A stretch of 64,000 nt of DNA from Diorhabda sublineata (lineage: Eukaryota; Arthropoda; Insecta; Coleoptera; Chrysomelidae): NCBI RefSeq assembly GCF_026230105.1, contig NC_079482.1, positions 7,006,001 to 7,070,000 of the forward strand, given 5' to 3'. The notes under the pieces were generated by a model, which saw nothing but the letters and a program-made list of their open reading frames with translations, was not told the origin of the DNA and made no database searches. A program made the translations under genes and the position numbers. Positions within the stretch are counted from its first letter, which is position 1; each line of letters starts with the position of its first letter. Shown in pieces: positions 1 to 12,537 of this stretch.

Positions 1-1893
1 TATCAAGTTTTCTGTACATAGTATAGGATCTATAATAATATTACTAAAATTGCTACTTTCACCCTAACACAATTTTCATTGGTCTTTTCTTGATAAGCTA
101 ATGACCTTGATTTAGAAAACTTCTTCATTAAGCTATAAAACGTGTGACAGATAAAGTTGCTTGCTTTCGTGAAGCTGTTCTTTATACATACTTCCTGTTA
201 TGAATAAGTCCGTGATATGAGTCTTGGAGCCGATCCTGTCCGGTTGTAGTGGAATTCTAAAATCCGATGAAGGCGCGGCACGTTTGGAATTTGTGTGATG
301 TTTTTTCACACTACTTTTTTTGAACTAATTTCTATTTATTTATTTGTTTTGTCTCTTTATTTTCTAGATTATTGAGAACTTCGTTTGGATATATAAACGA
401 GTTTATTTAGCGGAGCTTAATTTTAGTTCATAATAAATAGTCATAGTCAACAAAACGAAGTAGAAAAGTAACCGAAGAATTTAAATAAATTTTGTTAGTT
501 GAAAGTTATTGATAAATTAATTATTATAAGTTAGTTAAGTGTAATGTAGAGTGTTTAAATTGCATACCGTCTCCAAATAATATGGATTGTTTCGCAATAG
601 AATATACCATTTTCGTTATCAAACTCAATTAACTAACAACAATATTATTTGGAATCAAATTACTGATTTTTCGCAGTAATTGTGTTCTATTATTATGACT
701 GAATACTCAATATAAAGACTGTATTTCTAATAATGTATCCATATATAATAAATAAATATGAGTTTCCTTGAAATACATGATTACTGTCAAATATGGAGGT
801 GCACTGTTTTTTATGGCACATTCTTTGTATCAATTTATTAGATACTAAACCAAAAGAAGAAAGATGTTGGATGTTTGTTTTCCAACAATATCCTTGATTT
901 TCACTGTTTCAATATACCTCACAAATTAATAAAATAAATATTATTTTAATTATTAACTCATGCTCGTACCAATAACTTTTTGTATCAATTTTATTAGGAA
1001 ACCACCTTAGAAGTGTAGTAGAAGAGTACGACCTTTTCATTTGATGGACAATAAGGAAACGTAACGTACATCGGAGTGATTGTTAACGCTGTTGCGAAAT
1101 GAAATGCACACATGTACATTAACTGCCATAAAATCTATAAACATAATTTTTTATAGTGATAGTGACGATACAAAAACGTTTTAGCACCTTAGAAATAGGT
1201 GTTCAAAGAAAACATAACAAAAGTTAATTTGTTAGTTAAACAATTTATATTACAGAGGCGTGCTATATTATATAACGGGATCTAAGTTTTTCAAGGGTTT
1301 CTAATCTCATATACTTTATAGGATTTTTTTGTATAACTACCAACGAATCTTATAAATGAATATTAGTTACGTAATATCTCATAATTATCTACTTCTAATC
1401 TGGGAAATAGACAATTTTCTTGAGATATAGTCTTCAAGAAAGAGATAAAAATTCATCAACTTGTTTCATCAAATAATTGCTACAAATCCAATATACTACC
1501 AAACTTTTCCACTTTTTTCCTATCCCCACCTCATCCTTCCTTCTTCTGATATCTATTCCATCGTTCTTCTCTTTTTTTTTCTACATCTCATGGCTTTTTG
1601 TTTTGTAATAATGTGAAGATATCAATTTTATTCTGTTATGCTCATCTGGTATTATCTGTTATTATTTAATTATTAAGTTATTTTCATATTCATTTCTAAA
1701 ATACATGTGGAAAGCAATGAGCTCCACAAAATTGTTATCACAGTTATTCTAATAACTTCTCAATTAACTTCAGCTGTCAATATGTCTTAGGTCTACAATA
1801 TTCAAAATCAGATTTGGCAAAAGTGTTTTCTTCAAAATACTACTTAATAGTTTTTTGCTGTTTCTCCTCTGCCCAAATATTTTTTGAGTATCG
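1..1893. other. A+T-rich DNA without a recognised gene
   Basis: No open frame of useful length and no family motif was recognised on either strand. The stretch is simple A+T-rich sequence with short T-rich runs, for example around 1,500-1,580. Confidence 0.6.
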
Positions 1894-1895
1894 TA

Positions 1896-1926
1896 TAAGG
1901 ACAGTCTCAGAAGTACCTAGTCTGAC
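1896..1926 (+). repeat. Left terminal inverted repeat of mariner copy A
   Basis: It starts TATAAGGACAG and contains CAGAAGTACCT. It pairs with the right end with one base gap and a few substitutions, and a TA dinucleotide borders it. Confidence 0.85.
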
Positions 1927-3070
1927 CTAAAGATGGCGGTAGTTGCTTAAAAACTACCACTGGATTGGAAGTTTCAAAATATATACTGCATATGTTTAAT
2001 GTTTGAAGACGTCACGTTGACTAGTATTTGTTTGGCAGCCATTAGAAGATAACGTTTTCAGTGAATTTGGAAATTTGGAAAATCATTATGTGATACAATA
2101 CTTTTATTTGAAAGGCGTTAGCCCAACTAATATGAAATTTGAACTAGATTCTACTCTATATGAGACTGTTTCTTCGTTATCAACAGTAAAATATTGGATA
2201 GCAGAGTTTAAACGAGGCCGTACGAGCTGCGGTGACCAGCGTCGTAGTGGTCGTCCAAATGAGGTGAGGACTCAAAAATGTTGAAGAAAATCCAAAAGCG
2301 GTACTAGATGATCGTAAACCGAAAATGTGCGAGCTAGTAGCCATAGTAGACATTTCAAAAAGTGCAATACATCGCATATTAACTGAAAATTTGCATATGA
2401 GACAGCTGTGTTCAAGCTGGTTGCCGCGTTTGCTCACAATGGAACAAAAACAACGTCATGATGATGTTTACATCGAGTGTTTGGCAATGATTCACAGAAA
2501 CGAAGCCGGATTCTGCGTGGATGGAACGTGGGTCCATCACTTCACATCCGTGTTAGAAGAACAATGAAAACAATGGACTGAATAAGGACAACCAGCTCCA
2601 AACAAGACAAAGAGCGTTCCATCTGCAGATAAGATCATGGTGTCAAATTCTTGGGATGCGCGTGGGATAACTTTGAATGATTATCTTGAAAAAAAGGAAA
2701 ACTACCAACGGCGAGTATAATGCGAACTTATTGCAACATTAGAGCGGAGATATTAAACAAAACCGGTGTGTGTGTTTGTTGTTTCATCAAGACAATGCAC
2801 CAGCTCACACATTCGTTATTGCAATGGACAAAATTAATGAATTAATGTTTGAATTGCTACCTCATGCTCAATATTCGCCATATTTAGACTTTTCCAACAA
2901 TGTAGAGGTGATGTCAGCAGATAATGGCTATTTTGAGGAGCTTGACAATTCTTATTTTATGAATGGTATCGTACTTAATGAACATCGCTGGAAAAAGTAT
3001 ATGAAGCTAGAAGGGGATTATGTTGAAAAATAAATATATTTTTTTTCAAAATTTTTGTATTTTTTTTGTT

Positions 3071-3102
3071 GGGCCAGGTACTTCTGGGACCACCCTCTTA
3101 TA
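3071..3102 (-). repeat. Right terminal inverted repeat of mariner copy A
   Basis: Its reverse complement starts TATAAGAGGGTGG and contains CAGAAGTACCT, matching the left end. It lies about 40 bases after the transposase stop codon (3,031-3,033), as expected for mariner. Confidence 0.85.
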
Positions 3103-4156
3103 GCAAAACATATTTACTCTGTTTTTGAATGTTCTATAAGTTAGTAGCTCAGTCAAGGAGGTAAGTAAGCGTATGGTTATTCTATTTAACTTATAGGGTA
3201 ATAGGAGACAAACTTCTGATACATTTTTCAACGTTGTTTTCGATAATATCCTTCATCTTATAACTTTAGTCAACATCTTGCTCTGGTCTTTGGCTTATCA
3301 GATTCATTGAAAATATGGTTTAACTATCTAGGTACGAAATATTAGACTATACGAGTACACTTAACCAAGACATAATTTCGAATGTACAAAAACATCAAAT
3401 GTATGTATAGAAGAAGGATGGAGTAACTAATTGAAACGATGTTTGAAGAACAAAAAAAATTTAATTTAATCGATAATTCCTATTAAACTTTCATGTATAC
3501 ATTGCTGGATATAGGTACTTTCATTCTTCTCTGTTTCCATCAATTGCTTGCTAGCTACAGTGACAATTATTTTTATTTCTCGACATCAAGAAATGAAGGA
3601 ATAAATAGAAGCGTCCGCAGAGAGAAATAGAGTTTATTAATGATGAGTGCTTAATTGTCTTATTGTTTAATTCTCAAGTTTTTCTAAGAAATATTTTTTG
3701 TAAACGAAAATTATGTTTCCTCAAAATCCGCAATGTATGTCCATGTTTGAGTCGACACCTGATGAAATAATATATTGGGTGTGTCTAGTGTTAAATTGTT
3801 TGAAATTACTAAATCAATTTAACGGTATAAATGATTGTATATATTTTTAATTCGACGTTTCTGATGATTACTTTCTTTCTGATATTATAACATTCTACAA
3901 ACTGATGTATTAATGTAAAATGTTTCATCAAATCGAATAACATGTCTATTACCTTTGGCATAAAATAAATTAACTCTAGTCCATGTACTTAACCAATAAT
4001 AAAGGAATGACAGCGTGTGGGTGCCATGTACGAGGACTTAGTTTTCGAATATGTACATACACCATGAATTTTTAGTATGTAATAGCTCAATTAACTCGGA
4101 AGCAGCCTTCTATCTCTATTTCTATGTTGATTCTACCTAAAAAAGTTTTTGTAAAT

Positions 4157-4195
<39 letters not shown>

Positions 4196-7100
4196 GAAAC
4201 AGTGAAATGTAAATAAACAAACAAATTGCAAATAAATCTCAACAAAGCTTGGTACTCAAGGACGTGGCCGAAATCATCATTTATAATGTGTAGTATAGTG
4301 ATAATTTATTTATGTGAACAAAATTAGATCTTGCTGTTCCTGGATTGTAAGTGAAAATTAAAGGTTCGGAATATATTTAAGGACATCAGTACCCTTTCCG
4401 CAATTTCTAATATGTCACAATTTTCTAAATTTTATCACAAATTGAGGAATCAACGTCACAATACTTAAACAAACTGTAGAATGATACCATTTGAAAAGTT
4501 GTTTTCTGAAATAAGTTTCTTTTTTACATTAATATCTTCGTCATAATCCGTAAATGAAATCTGCAACTATTTCCTCGCCCTTATACTCTCCAGTAACCGT
4601 CCAATCGTTATCAATAGCCCCAAATTTTCAGTAGACCATTCAATATCATTTTCTTTCAAGCTTAACATGCGAATATCATAGCTGTGTGTACGTTGATGTT
4701 AGGTATAATGTTTTTTACAAATCAAAACAGAACATAGTTAACAACTTCGTTACGGGAAGAATATTTTTAGGGCGTGAATGATTCCAGGTTATTTTAGTAA
4801 GTTGTATTTACAGAAAACAAACATCACTTTTACGTTTATAAGTGCTGATTGATTTTTCTTACGTTTTTGTTTATTTCCCTCAAATACTGGTTAAAAATTT
4901 TTCCACCATTCTACAAATAGATTCGGTAACCCTTCCTATCAGCGATTCAGTCTACTTTGTTCCCATGATATTTTAGGCGAATCATTCCCGAAGCTGACTA
5001 GCTAAATGCGTAAAAATCCAGAGAAAGTCTCGACTGGAGTTTGAGAGAATTTCCTCCTTGAAAACTTCTAGGGAGCTGTTATTTCTCAAAAATAATAGTT
5101 AGCTGCGTTTTGCTTCGTTTTCCTCCATTCTTGACTCAATGTGAATTATTTTTCGAGAAGACATTAAAAAAAAATAAAACAGTTTAATCTGCTTTTTTGA
5201 TTTTGATGATTCAATGATATTTTATTGAAATTTTCAATTATTCTTCAGACCAGTGATCAATTCTACATTGTTTCTTTTGATATTTTGGACCAGTGTTTCG
5301 CAAAGAAAATGTGAACTAAAATTTTATCAAATTTCTATTGTTATGTTAGCGGGATTTGGACATATGTTTGGAACGCAGTAGCAAGGAAGCCAGTCATATT
5401 TTGAAACTGGTCCAAAATGTGTAATAACCCCTTCTTTAGATCCTTAAAGTTGAAGTTTTTGCCTAGAAGATACCCACTCATTTGCTTTTCTCCGATGCTT
5501 TTTGAAAGTTGTCATGTTGCCTGTTAATTCGAACAACAAAATGTTCAAAAATTTAGTATTCCCAGTCTGAAAACGAACATTTCAGTTCTTTCCTTCAACA
5601 ATTATCCATCTGGGTGATATTTTTATATATATGTTTGAACTATTCTATTGGAAAATTCAACATGTTTATTTATATCAAAAGCAGTAGTTTGAAGGGGAGT
5701 TATTTAAACTGTAGAATATTTTTCACATCTAAATACGCAGATTTTCCAAAAAAATTTTCTCTTTCGAATCAGATTCGAGTCATATGAAATTCGAATCAAA
5801 TTATTTATCACCGTATCATTACCTTAACTTGTATCTGACCCAACAATCTCATTGTTAAACGATATTATTATCCTTCCCACAACAGACTTTTGTTACACAC
5901 CTATAGGAAAGATATCGTACCTAGTGTTAATATGAAGCCGTAAAACCATAATAAACAAACTAAATAGGGCTTACGATACCATTTTGAAAACGAGTAACCA
6001 TTCATGAATCTGTAGTCAAGTTCTTCCAATAATACAATAAATGCCTATACAAAATATGCAGTTATTTGTTGTAAAATTAGTTTTAAGACCACCTAAAAGA
6101 TGTTCCTGAAACTGTCATGTCATAATCATAACAACGGACAAAATTGAGTGGACTATTTTACATGTTTTGAAAAGGGTTTATACAGTAATATAACGGGTAT
6201 TTTTAGAGCTGTCAAATATTTCAAAATCACCATAAATAATATGATTCATTTTCTTGAAAGTTGTCGTTAGTGCTTTGTTAATCTTTTTTCTTACTATGAA
6301 AAGACAAGTGAATGTAGTTTATCCTTAAATTCCTGGAAATAAGTTTTGTTTGAACATGATTTTCTCTTTCTGATTAATTTATTCTACCTGAAAGACACAC
6401 AAGTTTACCAAGTACATTCATGAATTCAAGTTTTAGATACAATAATATTTTGATAATATTTTTATTTTCTTTAACCAACAGATAATAAGTAGTATGTTTG
6501 GCAATAAACATTTAATTTGTTTCTTGTTTATAAAAATATGCTGATTAATTTTTTTCATTTATGTCCTTCAAAAATTACGTAAGTCCGACACACACCTTCG
6601 GTTAATTCAAACTCAAGTATTCAAACTCTTTTCAGCCCCTATAATAACTAAATAGTTGAAAAATATGTCTTACCAAAAGATATATAAGAAGCTGCATGAT
6701 TTCGTAGCGGTTTATTTTGGGTAATTTTAGAAGAATGTAAAATAGCATAAAAAGTGCTTCGAGAAGTAGTAGGGTTTCAATGAAGAGTTTGTGGAAAACC
6801 ATTAAATTCCAATAGATCACTGGATTTGGATTATTACGCAACATATTTATAATAAGTCAGTCAGTCAATTGAACTGTGAGCTGGAACTAAACGTGTCGGA
6901 AGATCTAAGTCCATGAGTACACTCAACATGAACATTCTTTTTTCATTATGTGGATGGGTTTAGTATCCGTAAATCAGCGTAGTCCAGAATTTTGACTAAA
7001 GAAAGTGTGCAGTGGAGCACATAAACAAGGTAACCAGAATAATGGCACGATTTCGAAGCTTACTTCTAACATTAATTTCGTGATTTTAATTCTATTATGT

Positions 7101-7232
7101 GGTATTTAATTTTAACCGTTCACAAGTCTAGTAAACTATTTTATCTACAAATATCACATAATCTATCGAGAACTGAGAAAATATTGACAAATAATGAGAG
7201 TTATTACTCTTGTTAATTTGATAATATTTGCA
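3103..7232. other. A+T-rich DNA without a recognised gene
   Basis: About 4 kb with no recognised coding region. It contains one (AT)n run, listed separately. The minus-strand frame at 6,632-6,844 is hydrophobic and A+T-driven, with no recognised domain. Confidence 0.55.
4159..4192. repeat. (AT)n microsatellite
   Basis: An uninterrupted AT dinucleotide run of about 16 units, ending in ACATAG. Likely length-polymorphic. Confidence 0.95.
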
Positions 7233-8298
7233 TATACAGGGTGATTCAAATCCCGTCTCTAGGTTAGATAGGAAACTAAAAAATGTTTGGGGTTGCTCAG
7301 TAAAATATTTTCGTAACGCCATCCGTATTCAAGATAAAGGGTGTTGAACAAGGAACACATTTTTCACGATTTTACTGCAACTACTAACCACATTGTATTG
7401 AAATTTTGTACAAATATGTTTTGGAAGCTGATACATCCAGTGTTTTTATGTCTGTGTCTCATAGAGGACGTTAGTTACACGGTTTGAACCAAGTAGTATT
7501 GAACAATATTAGATTTATTAAGAAAAATATCAACTGAACTTCAACATCAACATTCAATTTTACACCAAAAAGGTACTTTTGATAAAACTCGATACTGTGT
7601 GCCGATGCTGCTATAAAGTATTGATAAAGTTATTAATATTAATTATTAATTAGTACGCATTATGTGAATTGAAAATGTTTGGCGCGCAAATGAGACCCAA
7701 TCAATAAAACGGATACCTTTAAAAAAATTGGGACTGGGAGCTTTCGTTTCTTGTAACGTTTGAAAAAAACCAGTCTAATCAGTATAGGATCTTGCTAAAT
7801 AAGTTAATTAAATAAGTGTGGGTACTAAACTATTGGACACCTTAGTATGAAGCAATTAACAATAGATTATGGTACAGAGGTAAATTCAACTCAAGAATTG
7901 AAAGAATGAATTCAACATCATTTTAATGGCTTCATAGCTGACTCACAACTGTTTAGAAGATCAATGGATTTTGAGAAAAGAGGATAAACGTGTGTATTCG
8001 TGAAAAAGGATAACATTTTGCACACCTACTCTAATTAAATTCTATTTTATGTTATTAGCCTTTTTTAGAATTTTCATCTTCTCATTTTTTGTTCAATTAA
8101 AACATTTATCATTATTTCATACCAGTATTCCGAAAACCGTACACAGTATCGAGTTTTAATAGGAGCACCTTTTTGGTTTGAAATTAAAGTTTTGTTTAAT
8201 AAATCTAATATTGAATGAGTTATGTTCAATACTACTTGGTAGAAACCATGTAAAACTAGTGCCCTAAATTTTTTCAGTTTTTGAAACACCCTGTATAT
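7233..8298. mobile_element. Fold-back DNA element with TATACAGGGTG ends
   Basis: The left end reads TATACAGGGTGATTCAAA and the right end, reverse-complemented, reads TATACAGGGTGTTTCAAA. Inside these the similarity resumes as a long subterminal inverted repeat. The left arm at about 7,479-7,610 (ACCAAGTAGTATTGAACA, then AACTCGATACTGTGTGC) mirrors the right arm at about 8,130-8,260. The left arm has about 200 extra bases that the right arm lacks. No transposase was recognised inside. By its ends and TA border it looks like a non-autonomous member of the Tc1/mariner/IS630 group, which is an inference from end sequence only. Confidence 0.8.
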
Positions 8299-8384
8299 GG
8301 AAAAATAATATTCAATACTCATATTGAAAGGCTGGAAAATGATATGGAACTGTAAACATTTCTAGAACACCAGTTCGAAGGCTA

Positions 8385-8780
8385 TTAACCAAAGGAAGCG
8401 AAGACTTTTACTACGGAGGAACTAATCAAATTCCTTAGAGAAGCTCCACATTTCATCAAAAACGGAAATAAAAGTTATTCTTTAGTGTTGTGTCTGTAGC
8501 ACTGTAATAATGAGTTTAATAGAAACCTGCCGCAAGAACGAAGTTACATTTCAGTGAAGTTGAGAATAGAAGTTCTTATAGTCAATAAGTGCACATTACA
8601 AAAAATTGGATGATATGGGTATGTTTCTAATAATGCAATATCCTAAACTTTACATGGGTCATTCGTTTCATCTATCATCACCAATAGTTTGTAAGAGTCG
8701 TCATAGTGATTTGAATGCAGTCACAGATAACATCAACGACAATATAAACAACAAGTTGGGAGTCAAAAAATTCTAGTATG
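8385..8780 (+). pseudogene. Crypton-like tyrosine recombinase relic (copy 1)
   Basis: The plus-strand translation gives PKEAKTFTTEELIKFLREAP near 8,395-8,455, the linker between the core-binding and catalytic domains of a phage-integrase-like recombinase. A second match, PKLYMGHSFHLSSP (8,646-8,690), corresponds to the catalytic H-x-x-R box. The usual form is GHSFRRSS; here the Arg of the box is lost. NINDNINNKLG follows, matching the region after the catalytic Tyr, and then a Ser/Thr/Asn-rich tail. The part carrying the first catalytic Arg and the LKRHGGW-to-Tyr segment is missing or unrecognisable. Two better copies lie at 16.3 and 25.5 kb. Family assignment to Crypton rather than another eukaryotic tyrosine recombinase is inference. 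Confidence 0.6.
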
Positions 8781-10800
8781 TAATTAACAAGAATAACTGT
8801 ACCATAGAAATAAGTAACAATATTACAAATACAACGACTACAGAGAGTACTACTTATAATATGATGGATAAAGAAAATACACCTTTAACTACCAATAAAT
8901 CATTATTACTATTTATTGTAATTATCATGTTGATGAAGAGGAATAATATATTGTATTTTTTTCTCCTGATAAATGAAGATAAATATTAGTCATTTTTCTA
9001 GAGGAATCTACCGTTTTTACTCCAGAAATGGAATCCATAGGAAATTTAATATGGAGGAACTATTCAAATCACTCTTATAAAATCAAAATATAAAAAAAAA
9101 AATGAGAGCAGGTGAGGATCGGCTTGTTTGTTTTTCTGGGTGGCCTTATAGTATAAACTGGCACTTGTAGCCCATGCGGAGATGAATACATCTGATGCAT
9201 GTACCACGATCGAGACCATATCACTAACTAGGCGTAAAACAGAAGATATGGCTCCAACCCTTCATTGAAAAGACAGAGCCGTACCAATGACTGTCACAAA
9301 TAAAGAAACTGGTACGTTCAGTTTGCTAAACATAATTAAGAATAAAGATTCATCAATGTAGTTCTGTTATTGGTCCCATTAGCATTAAAATCATGTTAGA
9401 AAAGATGAATGTCAGTGACATATGGAGACAAGAGAAAAACTACTACATCATACTACTCATTATGTCGCTTCCTTTTGTCTAGTATTTTTTCTTCCGTCGC
9501 AACTTATTGAAAGGATCTTTCATTGAAAATATAATATGTTATGCTAATCAATTCAATACCAATAAAAACTCCCGGTTCAATTTTGTTTGAAACTAATTGA
9601 ATTAGAGAAAACGAAGAATCAATGGAAAATACATAGCGACGAAAGCAAATATGTTCAACTGCCTCACTATTATCGTTACTTGTCGCTTTTCTCATGACGC
9701 TTATAGTTGCTAGCGTCGTATAGTAAATTGTTTCCGCAATCAATTCTACCTACAATAATAATCTAGTTTTGTATCTACATGAAATACCAGAAAACTGACA
9801 AGAATTAGATTTTTCTAATCATTTTTCCCATTTTCCACAAATACATTACAAGTATATAATCTGTAATGTATAATCTTAAAAAAATGTGAAGAATTATCAA
9901 TAGTATGATAATAATCTTGACAAATTCGAGACTACAACCCTGACGCTCGGTTTCAGAACCAAATGATATAATATAGACAATCCATAGGTCCCATAAAAAG
10001 AGCCTGAGTCTTTAAAAATTTAGTGTTGTCGCACAAGAGTCCACGATTGCTGTCAGAGATTATAGTTCGATAAATTATCGTTGTCTCCGTGATATAAACA
10101 AACCCAACATTGTTGCTTCTTTCAGTTTTATGGAATTTATTTATTAATATTGGCCGGACGTGTGTAATTTTATATTCACAGGTAAATTTTTATTCTGTTG
10201 TATCATCTGAACGTATAGATCTGTTAGTATTGGATATAGAAATATCCTTTGCTAGTTTATTTACTCTCCATTCGACGTTTTTTAAATAAAGATTAAATAT
10301 ATGACGGTAAAGTTACACTGCCATCTACAGTTCGTTTCCAATACAAGTTTCATATAAACAGCATTTTCTACGTTCACTTGTGAAGATAGAAAATTTTGTT
10401 ACTTAGTGATCTTTCATTTCCACGTGGTATCTGCATACACCACATTCGATTAGACTAAACCTGATGAGATACTTCCAAAGTCTTAAGTGAGTATCTTGAG
10501 AAAGCCACTGATCGCGTATAAAATATTTTCAAAAAGATTCAAATATTTTTCTATTTTCTACTAAAAAGTGAAAAGTTTTCGAAGTGATTCGATCTTAGGG
10601 GAATTTATTTTCCATATCATTCCTTGTTTTTGAAATCTATGTTGTAAGTGCATTTTCTTATACCACGTAGATGTTACGGGCCAGTATATTATCCCTCTCG
10701 TTTCCCTTGTTTCCCAAATGACGGTAATCCATTAATACATAAAGATCTAGGCTCCTGAGGTTCCTACGATAATAAACTGTCTATCAGAATGTATCACTAC
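8781..10800. other. Sequence without a recognised gene
   Basis: No domain was recognised. The part around 9,110-9,330 is less A+T-rich than its surroundings but gave no family match. The minus-strand frame at 9,504-9,743 is not convincing as a gene. Confidence 0.5.
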
Positions 10801-10844
10801 GTTGAATTATTAGTTCTGAGTTAGTGTTTGATGTGATAAAATAA

Positions 10845-10907
10845 TAATTTTAAACAAAAAATATAAAAAATATTAAAAAAATCGTAAAATATTGTGAAAT
10901 AAACTGA
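10845..10907 (+). promoter_or_regulatory. A-rich leader copied from a poly(A)-binding-protein mRNA
   Basis: Just before the retrocopied start codon lies an A-rich block with several oligo(A) runs (AAACAAAAAATATAAAAAAT and neighbours). Authentic PABP mRNAs carry oligo(A) tracts in their 5' leader, through which the protein represses its own translation. This block is plausibly the fossil of that element. The surrounding genome is also A+T-rich, so chance is not excluded. Confidence 0.5.
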
Positions 10908-12537
10908 ATGAATCCATGACCTCCCAATTACCCCATGGCATCTTTGTACGTCTGGGATTTGAATTCAGATATTACTGAAGGCACGCTTTTTGAAAAATTT
11001 TCATCAGCTGGTGTCGTTCTCTCAATTCGTGTTTGCAGAGACTTTATTACACGTAGATATTGTAGTTATGCTTATGTGAACTTCAAGCAACCTGGTGATG
11101 CGAAGCGCGCTCTGGATACCATGAATTTTGACTTGATAAAAGGCAGGCCCATTCGAATTATGTGGTTCCAATGAGACATTTCCGTGCAAAAATCTGACGT
11201 TAGAAATGTTTAAATTAAAAATCTGGACCACTCTATTGATAATAAAGCGATATAAGATACTTTTTCAGTATTTGGTAATATCCTCTGCTGTACCTGAAGA
11301 TGAAAATAGAGCGGGCAAAGGCTACGGATCCAAAAAGTAAATGGTATGTTGCTGATGTGAGAAAGTTTATGTACGAGTAGGCCGATTCATTCCCCGCGAA
11401 GAAAGAAAAAAGAAACTTGGGGAGAAAGCAGAATTGTTCACAACTTTTACGTTAAGAACTTGGAGAAGATTTTTCCGAATTGCTTTTTATGCTTGAATGA
11501 TATGGTAAAATAACGAGCTCTGAAAGAATGAGTAACGATGATGGCAAATCAAAAGGATTTGGTTTTGTTCTGATCTGAAACTACAGAAGCAGCAGAATCT
11601 GCAGCTGAAGGCTTAAATAGTAACAAGGTGTAATAAGAAAAAATTTGATATGTCGGAAGGGTGACAACAAGAATTGAAACGTCATTTTAAAGCTTTGAAA
11701 ATGGAGAGACTCAATCAATACTAAGTTGTTAACCTCTACGTTAAAAACTTGGATGAACGCGTTCCGAAAGAATTTGCACCATTTGGGATCATAATTTCAA
11801 CATAAGTAATGTTAGAAGAAGATCGAAGTAAAGGTTTCGGTTTCATATGCTTCTCCTCTCTAAAAGAAGTTGCAAAAGTAGTAACTGAAAGCAGATTGTA
11901 GAGCTCATTTTACTTATCAATACATGCAACGTATGACAAATATGCGAATGCACCTGATGGGTCAATTAATTCAACCGGAGCGTCCAGCGGTTTTTTGTTA
12001 CTAGTAATCCAACTAACTAGCGCTTTTATGGATTAGCACAAATGACTCAAATATGAGCTAGCCCCAGATTGTCAGGTCAAACATCCATAAGATTAAGTAA
12101 TCAAGGTGGAGCTTCGCCATATACTGGAATGCCGCTTGATGGGCAAGATTTTGTAGATGTTGGGAACTCATCTGGCAATCGAACAGGAAACTTCAAGTAC
12201 ACTTTCAGTATCCTAAACCCACCACAAGGGATAAATCTACAAGGATCTTCCGCACCTGTGTAAGCTATGCTTTTCTATGGTCAGGAAGGACTTACTACCT
12301 TCATGTTGGCCTCCGCTCCACCACAAGCAAATGTTGGGAAACAGATTGTATCCGCTTATTTACAATATGTATTATGATTTGAGGGATGAAATAGCTGATA
12401 TGTTGCTGGAGATTGATAATACCGAGCTGTTTCACATGGAACATCTAGAGTTACTGAAGAACAAAGTTAAAGAAGCAGTCGCTGTTTTACAGGCCCATCA
12501 AGCCAAAAAAACTACTGCCCCAATTAAAAAAGGATAA
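10908..12537 (+). pseudogene. Processed pseudogene of cytoplasmic poly(A)-binding protein
   Basis: The parent protein binds mRNA poly(A) tails through four RRM domains and recruits partners through a C-terminal MLLE domain. All these parts appear in order without introns. The start is ATG AAT CCA followed at once by a stop. RRM1 (10,935-11,174) carries LYVWDL and YAYVNF, with the usual Gly of LYVGDL changed to Trp. RRM2 remnants include IKNLDHSIDNKA near 11,210. RRM3 is near 11,430-11,640 (DDGKSKGFGFV). RRM4 is near 11,730-11,890 (LYVKNLD, then SKGFGF). A shortened linker (QYMQRMTNMRMH) follows, then an almost intact MLLE domain at 12,277-12,537 with KQMLGNRLYPLI and MLLEIDN. Stops and frameshifts throughout show it is dead. 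At about 1.63 kb it is shorter than a normal ~1.9-kb coding region because the linker has lost sequence. AATAAA follows at about 12,570, but no clear poly(A) tail remains. Confidence 0.93.

Larger units (their letters stand above)
1896..3102 (+). mobile_element. Degenerate mariner transposon with both terminal inverted repeats (copy A)
   Basis: This is a nearly full-length mariner element of about 1.2 kb, close to the usual 1.3 kb. Imperfect inverted ends of about 30 bases sit at 1,896-1,926 and 3,071-3,102 (both contain CAGAAGTACCT when read inward) and are bordered by TA, the mariner target. The transposase is read in pieces on the plus strand. An N-terminal helix-turn-helix (VKYWIAEFKRG, then RRSGRP) lies at about 2,075-2,280. 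A second DNA-binding part lies at 2,325-2,450. The first catalytic Asp is in VDGTWVHHF near 2,520, and the second is in HQDNAPAHT near 2,790. The third catalytic region (near 2,880) reads SPYLDFSNN and has lost the normal acidic pattern. The first codon is TTG and several stops and frameshifts interrupt the frame, so the copy is dead. Confidence 0.9.
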
